The notes below the pieces were generated by a model, which was not told the DNA's origin, did not search any database, and was given only the letters and a program-made list of their open reading frames with translations. DNA of 64,000 bases from Porpolomopsis calyptriformis. Its lineage: Eukaryota; Basidiomycota; Agaricomycetes; Agaricales; Hygrophoraceae. This document shows, one piece after another, positions 36,772 through 47,278 of the stretch. The DNA lies in assembly GCA_951640195.1 (NCBI GenBank), contig OX621163.1:1674001-1738000 (forward strand), in the 5' to 3' direction. Numbering within the stretch: position 1 is the first letter of the stretch; each line of letters starts with the position of its first letter. The translations under genes were made by a program, and so were the position numbers.

Positions 36772-39700
36772 CTATCCTTCAAGATCCCCTCTGTCTTGCA
36801 GTTGTTTCATGCATTTCTTCATATCGTTCACATCCTTCAGGAAACCGTTCGAACTCGATCCTATTTCTTGCTTCGCTCCGACGCATCCTCCATCACCCGC
36901 TGTTGATTTCCCATCATCTTCTCGCAGCCATTGATCGAGCTGAGCGATGATGGATCGCGCCTTGAGCCGGAAATGGGTGCGGATGATGTCACCAAATGGC
37001 TCTGGAGGATTGTTCAAATTTCCAAGCATCTGTTGGCAGTTCCTCAACGGCGGGACCGATAACGGAAAGCAGAAACATACCGCCGTCTTGACCACCATCC
37101 GTCGGACATTGGCCGAGTCTTTTCGAATGCGTTAATAGCTATCCATTCGTGAACAACAAGGCATCGTACATGCATGGGACTGAGGAGTGCCTCCGCTTGT
37201 AGCCCATCCAGGCTCATTCAAATACGGCTCTTCACATAGAATCATCGATTGGATAGAAATCAATACCTACAAGCGGGAATCTCGTGATGTTCAGAAAAAA
37301 AAGGAACCAGACGCAACGCACCTGAAGTAGTGTTGACCTTCCTGAAATCCACCCCGGGCCCGACCAAGTTCCCAAAAGCGAGAGACAAACTTTCCCGTCC
37401 TGAGAGGTCTTCGGATGAAACCTAACTCTGGAAAAAAATAGTAGAAACATACCGCATAAAGATTGGGGTTGAACCGGAATTTTCCCCCATTCGTCTGGAG
37501 ATCGAGGTAGCGATAAGCAAATGTGGTACACCAATCGAGGTGAAATAAAAAAGACTGACGGTCATGTATTTAACACTCGGTGGAGACTGGTTATAGTTCG
37601 GCCCTAAAAATATGTCAAATAAATAACTGCAAAGAAAGTCATTTTCTTTGAATGTATCCGGACAGAGTGTGTGTAGCGGACCAGCCGTTGTAGTAACTGG
37701 ACTGAAATGAGTGACTTAATGAGTTGAAGGAAAATGACCAGCTCCTCACGGTGTGCCCTCAGGCCCGGTGATAAGGGCCTTCATCACGTCAACTCGAGTT
37801 TCATCGACTCTCAGGAATATCGATGAATCCCAAGCAACAGGCAAATTGGTCGAGAGAATCGCCAGCTATTCTCAGCGGTATAAGATCCCGTAGGAGTTCA
37901 AGAAGATTGGGGTGAACGTACTTCCTTGGCGATCGCCAGTGACCGCTTAGGTAGGTCAGAGTTTGCTAACATCCGCACTTCGTTGTTGAAGTAAAATTTG
38001 TAATGGGGTACCAAGTCTTCTTCCCTCCTGGTATTGTCCATGTTGCCCTCGGTCGGTACGGTGAGATCGCAATACTCAAATCTCAGTTTAGTAGCCCATT
38101 CTACGTAAGCCTTCCTTGCGCTTTCATCACTAGCTCCGGCATCGACACGTATATTGTGTGAAGATGAGTTGTAAATCTTTGGAAGGGAGGCATGCAACCT
38201 GTCGACGAAAGCAATCCCTTTCGTCTCACGCAGAGATCGATCTATAGCGTTCGCAGTCGCAAGGATACGTTGACAAAAGTTGAGCAACTTGAGGTGTTCA
38301 TCGGAGGCGGCAGCTGCAGGTTCCTTCGTTTTCCCTTTTACGTCATTCGTCATTCTTTTCTCCTCTTCCGTCATCTCTTCCTGAACAGCCTCGGGAGGTT
38401 TCACACCGTCAAGGCTTTTCAGAGCAGCCTGGGCCTGAATCACGATCCCCTCGAGAAGTTCTCGAGGACCGGAGCTTCCCTCGTAAATCATCATACGTTC
38501 CCGGATGCGAGTGTGTTCCTTCGAAGACGTCCTCTTCGTGGTAACCGCCTTTGCAGACGCTACAACCATGATAGGCATAGCCATCATACTGGCCAGAGCT
38601 TCGTGGTTGGATATAGTCTGACAGACGAAACATTAATAATATTCAAGAAAGATATTCGAGGCACGCACCTCAAGCCACTCCAACAGCTCAAAATACAATA
38701 CAGAACGGTCGGACATATCAGTCAACGAGTCGTTTCTGAGGAGAGAGCTGCAGATATAATTGAAACGCCGTCTAAGGTGAGCCAACGTTGTTGGGTGTAC
38801 CATGTAGTCACTGGGATAACCCCCACCGGGTCGATGGATTGAAGGAAGGTAAACACGAATGCGAGAAAGAAGTTGTCCTATTTTTTCGTCCTTGGCACGC
38901 TGGACAGCTTGAGCTTCTGCTTGCCCAGATGTCTGGGTTGAATTAGAATGGCTCGGACTCTACCATGTCATAATACTCACGTCTTCCCTTTGATCACCGG
39001 CATAGCCGATTCCACCCTTCGCTTTCTTTCCTGGTGTACTGGCGTAGTAAACACTGTCACCGTCGTCAATGTCTGGGATGAGAAGCTGACTTAGCAAGCC
39101 ATCCATCCTCCTCCTTTTATTATTCTTAGCCCGGGAATCTTGATCATCTCCAAATTCTTCACTTTGCTCGGCAAACATATGTTCGAGCATCAAGAGCCCA
39201 ACGCCAAGTAAGACGCCTTGTAAATTCGAACAGTGAAACAAGGGATCGTCATCCTTCGCGGCGGCGGGTCGCCGAACTTTACCCTCAGAGATGAGTTCAC
39301 CGCATGCGAAACATGATATCGAATGACAACGGGGGCAGGTTCGTCGAATTATCTTCCGTACATGCTCAATGTACGTAGAGAATTCGGACTGTGTGCTGCG
39401 ATAAATGGTTGGAGGAACGATCGAAGGGTGCGAAAACTCACAAACATCGCAAAAAAATCACTCTTCTTCCGGGCTAGTGATGACCCACACTCGCAAGGGT
39501 ATTGATATTCCTCGCTGCTGAGCTGCGAATAAAGGCTGAACAAAAAACTCTGCTCTCCACCCTCTGGACAACCTTTCATCCACTGGCTTTGAGTCATAAG
39601 CTTCACTTGCTCATTCTCTGGACCGATGAAGACGATTTCAGGTTCCTCCTCTACCTCGATCACTTCCTCACGGCGATCTTTGGAGAAGAAAATGCCTATG

Positions 39701-40274
39701 TATTTGTGGGTCGGAAGGAACGAGTGGCGATTAAGAGAAAGAAACCATACCTGAGTATGGGTCCACGTCCGTTACAGCCCTACCCGAGTCCGCCTTTACC
39801 TCATTATCAGAATCGTAATCTACGTAGTCAACTGCTCCCCAGTAAAACGTAGTGCTTTCGTTGAACTGACATCGATGACGAACCATCATAATCCTCGGCG
39901 TCCGATCCTTCCTCCTCGGCGTCGTCTTCGTTTTCGGGTGTCTGTGCGAGGGAACGATCAGAATGAACCACCTCCGGGAAGTATCTAGATGCACCAACGA
40001 ACCGCTAATCTGTGTGTTTGTCTGGCATCACTCCTATCACCAATGCTGACGGAATCCATGGGCGTATCGTCGTCCTCATCCAGAAGATTATCGAATCGTC
40101 CTTCGAATATTTGCTCTGCTGCCTGCATAACGTCTTTATTATGTTTGAGAGCAGCGCGCGCTTGGGCCAGAGTTGCGCCCTAGACAATTAGCTCGAGCCA
40201 TTAATAACGGATCGTTGGAATCGGAATCGCAACAAACCAACCATCTCTACGAGCTGCTGAATTTCTCTTTCCAT
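36772..40274 (-). CDS. UBA + IBR-like cysteine module + E2 (UBE2O/BIRC6-type) ubiquitin-conjugating protein
   Basis: A ubiquitin enzyme that joins three modules. It starts at 40274 with a UBA-like helix bundle (IQQLVEM-GATLAQARAALKHN, joined over an intron). A cysteine module follows at 39.2-39.5 kb: CECGSS, then RRTCPRCHSISCFACGE and PLFHC, resembling the in-between-RING zinc ribbon of RBR ligases. A helical region of about 400 residues follows. The C-terminal E2 core was rebuilt across introns as KRSLAIAKE, LPVAWDSSIFLRVDETR, ITGPEGTPYYNGCYLFDIF, FRFNPNLYADGKVCLSLLG and STLLQVLISIQSMILCEEP. The catalytic Cys is in GKVCLSLLGTW (about 37386). The GTWSGPGW loop is typical of the UBE2O/UBC24/BIRC6 group. 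The protein ends MKQLQDRGDLEG. It is expected to act as a hybrid E2/E3; that is inference. Confidence 0.85.
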
Positions 40275-40637
40275 CGTTGTAGAAGCAATGATTCTTGTAC
40301 AGATCCAGCCGAGTCTTCGAGTCAAGTGAAATGGTTGTGAACGCGTCAATTTACATAAGCGAGTCCTACGTTTGTTTGAACAGCATATTCCTGGCAGTAT
40401 TTAGAATAAATTTAGAACGGAAAACAAGAAGTATATATAATGGTATGCAGGGAATGAAAGGCAGGAAAGACATCGAGCCAACAAAAAAAAATGAATGAAA
40501 AGACCAACAAGAAACAAGCCAGCGGGATGTGTCCCTGATATTGAGCACCTTGCGGTCCGCAAAGTGGATCGAAATAAAAACGAGGGTGAAAATAAGAATA
40601 GCATATTTAGGGCTGATGGACGAGATTGATAGATGGC
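40275..40637. other. 363-base gap between the E2 gene start and the OPY2 stop
   Basis: Both flanking genes are on the minus strand, so this stretch is the promoter and leader of the E2 fusion gene plus the 3' UTR of the Opy2 gene. It is AT-rich with an A9 run near 40482. No gene, repeat or clear control site was seen. Confidence 0.5.
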
Positions 40638-42620
40638 TTAATTCTTGTCAGAAGCCGGAAAACTATCTCTCATATCCTGATCGAACGTGAGAGGATACGA
40701 AGACAGGTCACTGGTGAGAGCGAGGGTGTCTAGGCTAGCACGCTGCCGCGTTTTAAAAACTGCGGGCGGGGGGGCGGGAGACGCCACCTCTGAGCTACCA
40801 GCATCAATCTGGAATGAAAATGATCCCAGACCGGTCGACGACGTCGAAAGTTGGGAGGCGGTTGAAAGACCGAGTGTAAGTCGACTCGGAGGAGTGGGGA
40901 TGTCATCTTTAGGAGGTTGGGGTCTGACAGATTCTTTTGGTGGTTGTTTGTTGTTGCCGCCGAATGTCTGCTGCGACAGCGGTGAACAGGGAGGAGACCG
41001 CATAGGTCTGTTCGAGATAGGGGAAGGAGGGACGAAAGGGAAAGACTCGAGGATAGAGTACGCTCTTGTCGAGGCAGAGGCAGCAGACAAAACTGAAGAG
41101 CCCGAGACCCTCCTCTTGGTATCCAAACCTTGGGCCTGTGCCCGTGCTTGTGCGTGAGCGAGTGCCATCTGCTGCTGCTGCTCTAGGCCAGGGGTGGTAT
41201 TGGTCGTTGGAGGCGACACCAGCCTGCCAACAGTGGTCCTGTAGGGGGATTGGGGGAAGCCACCAGTGAGCGGGGGGGAGGCATAGGCGGAGCTGAGGCC
41301 AACATTGACACGAGTGGCGCTGCCAATGTCAATGATAGATCCCGCTTGAGTGCTCATGCTCGAAGGGCGGCTGTATTCACCGGATTGAGCCCAGGGAAGC
41401 TTTGGACCCTCGGGAGTCCAATCAGAGCCAGCGGAATAGCGGTTAGAATCAGAGGCCGAACCAAAAGCGTCGTTGGTCGTTGTAGGGGAAATAGCGGCAC
41501 TGGAGGGACGAGCGGAGTGCTCGTCACCGAAGGGATCAGTGGTGGAAAGGCTCTGGCCGAAGAGACTGTCACTGCCTAAGTCAGAGGGACCGAAGGAGGC
41601 GGTAGCGAGCGGAGAGGTGGTGGATGGCCGAAGGACCCTTGGTGGTTTCAGCGATTCTGTAGTGGACGCTGTCGGGAGAGCGGAGCCTTGGGTATTGATG
41701 ACCTCTGCTTTAACCACACCAAGCACCTGCCTGAAAGCGCCCTTGGTGGGAGTGATGATCATGGGCGCTTCGTGGAGGAAGTCACTCGCATAACTGGCAG
41801 CAGACATGTAGGATTGTCGTCCGGACGCTTGAGTGGTTCCTGAGGTCTGAGAGATGGGAGATGTGGCGCGGAGGGAATCACGAGAGACGTTGACGTGTTC
41901 CAAATTGAGATTCACGTCGGGTGAGCGGGCGGGACGAGTGGGGGAACTGTAGGGGGGGAGGTCTGCTTGAGAACGGAATGAGACGGGAGGGACGAGAGCG
42001 ATAGGTATGACGTTGGTTCCATCGGTGCCCGTTGTCTGGATAGAGTTGTTGTCATCGAACGGATTGGTGAAGGTGTTGTTGGTGCGAGAAGAGGTTCGAG
42101 TGAGAGTAAGGGGGGGTGTTGTTGCTGCAGAGCCCTGCTGAGAGAGAGGGTCGATGTCGATTGTGGAATGGCCGCGTTCGGTGGGCGTGATTGGCTTCTC
42201 AGTGGTATCAGGTCTGCGGAGGACTTCGGCGGCCGAGACGGGTGTGTCGACTTTTTCCTGTATGGCTCTGGCTTTTTGCTCTATGGCCTTTGCGACCAAG
42301 CGTTTACGGTACCACAAGAGGAGGAAAACGGCGAGGGCGAGGAACAGCAAAGATCCGATGACGGCGCCAGCTAAAGTGCCAGGGCTGATCGGGGGACCAG
42401 GGACTGCTGAACCAGTGGGCTGGCCGACGCATTTAAAATAGCTACAAGCGTCGCAAGTCCTGGAAGGAAGGGGGTGAGAGGGGGAAGGATAAAAAGGACG
42501 AAAACGAAACCTCTCGTATTGGAAACACTGCTGATTTTGGGCGCAATCGCAGGGGGGAGAAGAAGGGCAAGAAATGCAGGGGTTTGACTGTCTTGATAGG
42601 AGTGGATTTACTGAATTCAT
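40638..42620 (-). CDS. OPY2: Opy2-type single-pass membrane anchor of the HOG pathway
   Basis: Opy2 is a plasma-membrane protein whose cytosolic tail recruits Ste50/Ste11 in osmotic and filamentation signalling. The N-terminal Cys-rich ectodomain matches the Opy2 domain: CISCPSSPPCDCAQNQQC then, once a 51-base intron (42460-42510) is removed, YERTCDACSYFKCVG. A single transmembrane helix follows (SPGTLAGAVIGSLLFLALAV) and then a basic stop-transfer WYRKRL. The cytosolic tail of about 500 residues is Ser/Thr/Pro-rich and disordered. The intron is a multiple of three and has no stop, so an automatic caller may keep it as coding; splicing it restores the conserved Cys spacing. The start at 42620 is 86 bases from the divergent CAF16 start. 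Confidence 0.8.
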   Translation of the reverse strand: MNSVNPLLSRQSNPCISCPSSPPCDCAQNQQCFQYERFRFRPFYPSPSHPLPSRTCDACSYFKCVGQPTGSAVPGPPISPGTLAGAVIGSLLFLALAVFLLLWYRKRLVAKAIEQKARAIQEKVDTPVSAAEVLRRPDTTEKPITPTERGHSTIDIDPLSQQGSAATTPPLTLTRTSSRTNNTFTNPFDDNNSIQTTGTDGTNVIPIALVPPVSFRSQADLPPYSSPTRPARSPDVNLNLEHVNVSRDSLRATSPISQTSGTTQASGRQSYMSAASYASDFLHEAPMIITPTKGAFRQVLGVVKAEVINTQGSALPTASTTESLKPPRVLRPSTTSPLATASFGPSDLGSDSLFGQSLSTTDPFGDEHSARPSSAAISPTTTNDAFGSASDSNRYSAGSDWTPEGPKLPWAQSGEYSRPSSMSTQAGSIIDIGSATRVNVGLSSAYASPPLTGGFPQSPYRTTVGRLVSPPTTNTTPGLEQQQQMALAHAQARAQAQGLDTKRRVSGSSVLSAASASTRAYSILESFPFVPPSPISNRPMRSPPCSPLSQQTFGGNNKQPPKESVRPQPPKDDIPTPPSRLTLGLSTASQLSTSSTGLGSFSFQIDAGSSEVASPAPPPAVFKTRQRASLDTLALTSDLSSYPLTFDQDMRDSFPASDKN

Positions 42621-42706
42621 GGCGAAATGGAAAGGGGGAGGATGAAAAGAGTGTGAGAGGGTATAAAGCTGAGGATTGGAATTCGGTTGTCAATGATCCC
42701 AATTTG

Positions 42707-43887
42707 ATGGCCAACTCCCACGCCTCAATTGCAGACCGCATGCATCTGCCACCCATCTCCATCTCGAATTTAACGTATTCACACCAGCTTGGCTCGCCAC
42801 CTGCTTTGCTGGATATTTCTCTCAGTTTACCACCAGGTTCGCGCACAATCATCATCGGTGCAAACGGGGGTCTGTATCCGTCTCTTGCTTCTTCACGTTC
42901 TGATCTCCTTCAGCCGGGAAATCTACCCTTCTGCAGATCCTCGCCGGCAAGAGGCTGGTTGCCTCCACACACGCAGACATCCGCATACATGGTATGGATG
43001 TATTCCGCCATTCGCCACCCGGCGTCGCCTTTCTCGGAACAGAATGGTTGGTCTCGCACCTTCACATGTTCAATCCTAACATCTCCCAGGGCCATGAACC
43101 CTGTCGTCAGGGGTGATATTGCTGTATCCGCTTTCTTGGATTCCGTCGGGGGCTACAGACACAAAGAACGGAGGGACGTTCTTCTCGATATATTGGACAT
43201 CGATCTCGACTGGCACATGCACAAAATTTCCGATGGCGAGAGAAGACGCGTCCAATTGTGCATGGGTCTCATGTCTCCGTGGGACGTCCTTCTACTAGAT
43301 GAGGTAGATGGGCTCGAATCGGAACATCACTCTCGCTCTTACCTCCCCTAGGTGACCGTCGACTTGGATGTGCTTGTCCGCGACGACCTGCTCAGATTCC
43401 TCAAGAACGACAGCGAAACCCGTGGCTCTGTCATTCTCTGTCTCTTTCCTTTCCTTTCGCACATTCCGCTGTCGACGTTGATAATCGCCGTGTAGATGCG
43501 ACGCATATTTTTGACGGATTGAACGAGTTCCCGACCCACGTCGCTCACATGAGCTTCGGAAAACTTGTCACACCACCCACTCCTTGGCCCTTCCCCTACG
43601 ATGTGCGCGGCACTGCCCTCGACACAGCGCCCCATTCGTTGTATACCGTCGCCCTCCAATGGTTAAAAAAGGACAGAGATCACCGGCGTGAGCTGGAACG
43701 CCTCTGTCAGACAAAGAGACGAGGACCGAAGAATGAGGTATGTTCCATCTCTTTTTGCCTGCCATTGCTGATATCCTGCCCAGCCGGTCCCTTCAGATTC
43801 CGAGACATTTTACAAAAAGTACCTCGACTTTATTTCCCACCTCACACAGGTTAACGTTCTACATGCAGATACGACTATAGCCATTGA
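42707..43887 (+). CDS. CAF16: Soluble ABC ATPase Caf16
   Basis: A non-membrane ABC protein associated with the CCR4-NOT and Mediator complexes in yeast. The first ATG of the frame is 42707. Walker A is split by a 44-base intron (42870-42913): IGANG + AGKSTLLQILAGKRLV. The segment HADIRIHGMDVFR follows. The signature is ISDGERRRVQLCMGLMSPW (SDGERRR, as in Caf16), and Walker B is DVLLLDEV. After another intron the frame continues VDLDVLVRDDLLRFL, then THIFDGLNEFPTHVAHMSFG and LYTVALQWLKKDRDHRREL. The last exon gives the conserved KKYDYSH ending, with the stop at 43885-43887. There are no transmembrane segments. Confidence 0.92.
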
Positions 43888-43947
43888 ACTCTTGATTATT
43901 TTTGTATGTACAGTACAGTACAATGCAGACAGAGGCATCCAGTAGAC

Positions 43948-43953
43948 CACGTG
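43948..43953. promoter_or_regulatory. CACGTG box upstream of the RING-finger gene
   Basis: CACGTGA lies 67 bases before the ATG at 44020, within the 132-base gap after CAF16. It shares its core with the motifs at 3816, 58368 and 60380. Binding by a bHLH factor is inferred. Confidence 0.3.
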
Positions 43954-44019
43954 ATACTACCGCGCCTTGCACGCGTTGTTCAACGAGCCCGCTCTGAGCT
44001 GGCATCGTGCTCAGTCCTG

Positions 44020-44768
44020 ATGGAAAACACCAACGAAGCTACGAGCACACAAGATTCTAATCACGACCGTATTCAGCGTTTCATCGACAACCTCCCATTT
44101 GTCCAAGACGATATCCCCCCCAATGAGGCTTGCCCTATCTGTCTCACCTCCTTCACATCAATCCTGATGGAGAAGCCAGATAAATTGAGGCACTCAAGCG
44201 AACCTTTGTTGCCCGGGATCACCAGGCTGGCCATCTGTGGGCATATGTTTTGTCGTAAAGAGTATGTATCGTCTTCTGTTATTCCACAGCCAGAGGTTGA
44301 GTCTATCTAGCTTGGTGGAGTGGATCAAAGGCTGGGTGAGTCTCCGTTACTGGCTCGTTCATTAGCATTAAGGACCAACACAATCACTTGTCATAGCACG
44401 GAAGCTGCCCTTCCTGTAGACGCACATTCCTCGATATCCGACCACCATCCGAGTCGGATGACGAGTCTTCCGACGGGGGGGAATACATACCCGACGACGA
44501 AGAAGAAGAAGAGGACGGGTTTTTCGACACGGACGGTTTTACTGATGCCAGTGCAGAGGAATTCCCAGACTTGGATGAGACATGGGATCTTGGGTCTCAT
44601 GAAGATGAATACGATCCGAAATGGGATGACGGAGAATGTTTCTCTGACAGGGATGAAAGTTTTGACGCGGAGGAAGGGCCATCTGGGGACCAAGGTCGGT
44701 GCCCTCTTCTTGCCCTTGCACTAGAATCTAATATGCGTCGTATAGACTTTCCCCCAGATTGGGATTAG
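44020..44768 (+). CDS. RING-finger protein with an acidic tail (putative E3 ligase)
   Basis: A C3HC4-type RING spread over three exons: CPICLTSF, then CGHMFCRKE, SLVEWIKGW and, after an intron, HGSCPSCRRTFLDI. The loop between the first and second Cys pairs is long (about 30 residues). The C-terminal half is strongly acidic (DDEEEEEDGFFD; DETWDLGSHEDEYDPKWDD), ending RIDFPPDWD at 44768. The RING fold suggests E2 binding and ubiquitin transfer; the substrate is unknown. The chosen start (44020, MENTNEATSTQDSNHD) is the first ATG of the open frame. No named orthologue is claimed. Confidence 0.75.
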
Positions 44769-45112
44769 TTCCGTTCCAGAGTGCGTACTCCCCTAGGAGC
44801 ACACTTGATTCTTGATTGTAAACAGGACCTCTTTTATTATATTGAAAATTCACTCTTACATATCGTCTACAACATCTTCCAATAAATAATCCTTTACCTT
44901 GAATACCTAACCAACACCGTGTTTTTCCTCTAGAGGCGTCCAAGTCACATCTGGTCACAAGAAGGCCATCTTCAAGTAAGCTCAATGGATGAGAACCACA
45001 GATCGTATCATCCTTCAGCGGACTACGGGAGTCTGAGACCTCTGCTTGGTGGGTGAAATCTCTTGTTATAAGCAAGACGAATTTACTCTTGTTTTCTTTC
45101 GAAGAGCAGACC
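44769..45112. other. 344-base intergenic stretch before the MFS gene
   Basis: It holds the 3' end of the RING gene and the promoter of the permease gene. No open frame with recognisable content, RNA gene or repeat was found. A short 5' exon of the permease could be hidden here. Confidence 0.4.
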
Positions 45113-46995
45113 ATGACCATCGACCTGGACGCGGAATTTGGTGGTGCCGAGGCCAGGCAGAAGATCGAGAAGAGCCTTCTACGCAAACTGGATCTTAGAA
45201 TGTCTGTTCTTATTCTGATCTACATTTTGAATTATGTATGTGTCTCTCTTTCTACTCCTCACTTTCAAATCCCATCCTTGAATTCAGATTGATAGGAATA
45301 ATGCTGCGTGAGTATCCACCCCGCTACGAGCATCTAACATGTATCAATACACCTGCTTATTACCATCCTAGTGCTGCCAGGTTACGCGGTTTTGAGGCCG
45401 ACCTTCACCTGAAAGGTCAGGATTTCAACACTATCCTCGGTATCTTGTATGTTGGGTACATCCTGATGCAGGTTCCTTCGTGAGTGACTCGGAATATTTC
45501 TCCCGAATATTTCTCATATTCCTGCTTCAGGAATATGTTTTTGAACTACATTGACCGGCCTTCAATTTACCTGCCTTGCTGCATGATCATTTGGGGCATC
45601 ATTTCAATTCTTATTGGTGGGAATGGTAACTCCTTCGTCTTTCGCACTCCCCTGAAACCTGTATTCGCATTGTCTAGGAACGACAACTAAGTGAGTCCCC
45701 ATTCATATTTTCAATTTAATCCTGACCTCCAAGACCACAAGTTTTTTCTCCGTACTACTCGCGCGATTTTTTCTTGGATTCGTAGAGGCCGCCTTTTTCC
45801 CCGGAGCTCTCTTCCTTTTATCAAAATGGTACAAACGGTGCGAGCTTGGTCAAAGAATCGCCCTTCTTTCCTGCGGAATCCTCTTGAGCAACGCCTTTGG
45901 TGCCTTGATAGCATCCGGTGTCCTAGACAGTATGGAAGGTAAGATGGGCCAAGCTGCCTGGCGGTGGGTAGCCTTTCGTACATTTCCCTGTGCCTATAGG
46001 TTCATTTATCTCGTTCTTCTAGGTGGCTGTTCTATATAGAAGGTATATTGACCGTTTGCGTAGCCATCTGCGCAATCTATATTCTCCCTGATTTTCCAAA
46101 CACGTCGCTCCGGTGGCTAACTGTAGAAGAGAGGGCTCTCGCCAGCATGCGTATGGCGGCGGATGCCAGCGTCGGTGATCAACGCCAGACCGAGGTAAAA
46201 GGGTCACGAACTGCCGGGCTTGTTATGGCCATGGCGGACCTGAAAGTCTGGTGGCTCGCATTGACTCTGACGACTCTGGTTGTCTCCCTCTCATTCAACG
46301 CATTCTTCCCGACGCTGAGTGAGACGATGGGGTATAATCGCACCCTAACGCTCTTGCTGTGTGCGCCCCCTTGGATTTTTGCGACGCTGGTCACGTTTGT
46401 AACATCTAGGTACTAAACCCTTGCATCAACTGTCGGTGAACCTCGCTAATCCATCAAAGACATTCCGATAAAACACGCGAACGATGTTGGCATATTGTCA
46501 TTCCATTACTCCTTGGAATTCTCGGTTTCGCTATCGCAATCTCAACTATGAATACGGCAGCTCGTTACATTTCACTGTAAGCGGTTATCGTATTTTCCGC
46601 CCCTGCGCTCATTCTTGTAAGCTTTCTAATGGCCCAGTCCTACGGTGGATTTGTCGTTTTCCTTGCATGGGCGAGTAACTCAATCCCAAGGCCGCCTTCA
46701 AAGCGCGCTGTAGCACTGGCTTTCATCAATGCAATTTCGCAACTTGGCAATGTAGCTGGATCGTAAGTTTCCTCCGCTCACAGTATGGCACGCTAGCAGT
46801 TCCCAGAGATAACCGCGTCGCAGGTACGTTTGGCCTAAATCATGGGGACCAGCGTATTGGCAATCATACGCGATATGTATCGTGGCCAGCACACTTACTA
46901 TCGTGTTGTGCTTTACATTCCGCCAACACCTGGCGTCCCTCAACAAGAAAATGGAGAGGGACGGAGACCAGCAAGCGTTCCAATACTGGCTCTGA
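45113..46995 (+). CDS. MFS permease of the anion:cation symporter (Dal5/allantoate, Tna1) family
   Basis: A 12-helix plasma-membrane transporter for small organic anions such as allantoate, nicotinate or vitamins. It starts MTIDLDAEFGG with the typical charged lead KIEKSLLRKLDLRMSVLILIYILNYIDRNNAASARLRGFE, here broken up by introns at the IDRNNAA box. It continues with GILYVGYILMQVPSNMFL, RFFLGFVEAAFFPGALFLLSKWY, the loop LPDFPNTSLRWLTVEERA and the seventh helix WWLALTLTTLVVSLSFNAFFPTL. The last helices include GGFVVFLAWASNSIPRPPSKRAVALAFIN and GNVAGSYVWPKSWGPAY. It ends DGDQQAFQYWL at 46995. The NYIDR and WASNSIP motifs place it in this family; the substrate cannot be decided. Confidence 0.85.
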
Positions 46996-47278
46996 CGATG
47001 ACGACTTCGCGATCTTCACTTCCACTTCTTGTTTTCAGGGCTGTTCCGTATCCTTTTCGCTTTGGTATCGAGCCAATACCCTTTGGCAACATTTTCGCTA
47101 ACTAATGAGTGGCGACATTTTTGCATGCATGGAGTTCAAAAAAAACTGCATTAACCCGGAAAGATACCACTAGAGTATACTAGCTGCACCATTTGTAGGT
47201 TATTTAACGCACTCGAGACGCCCTTGCAACCCACGTTACGGCAATAAATATATTTACACTGCGCGCTCTATCAAAGTG

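Noticed and set aside
40687..42441. Several long plus-strand frames (up to 156 codons) opposite the OPY2 gene
   Set aside because: They are mirror frames caused by the Ser/Pro-rich, GC-rich tail of the minus-strand protein. They have no motifs and are in several pieces.
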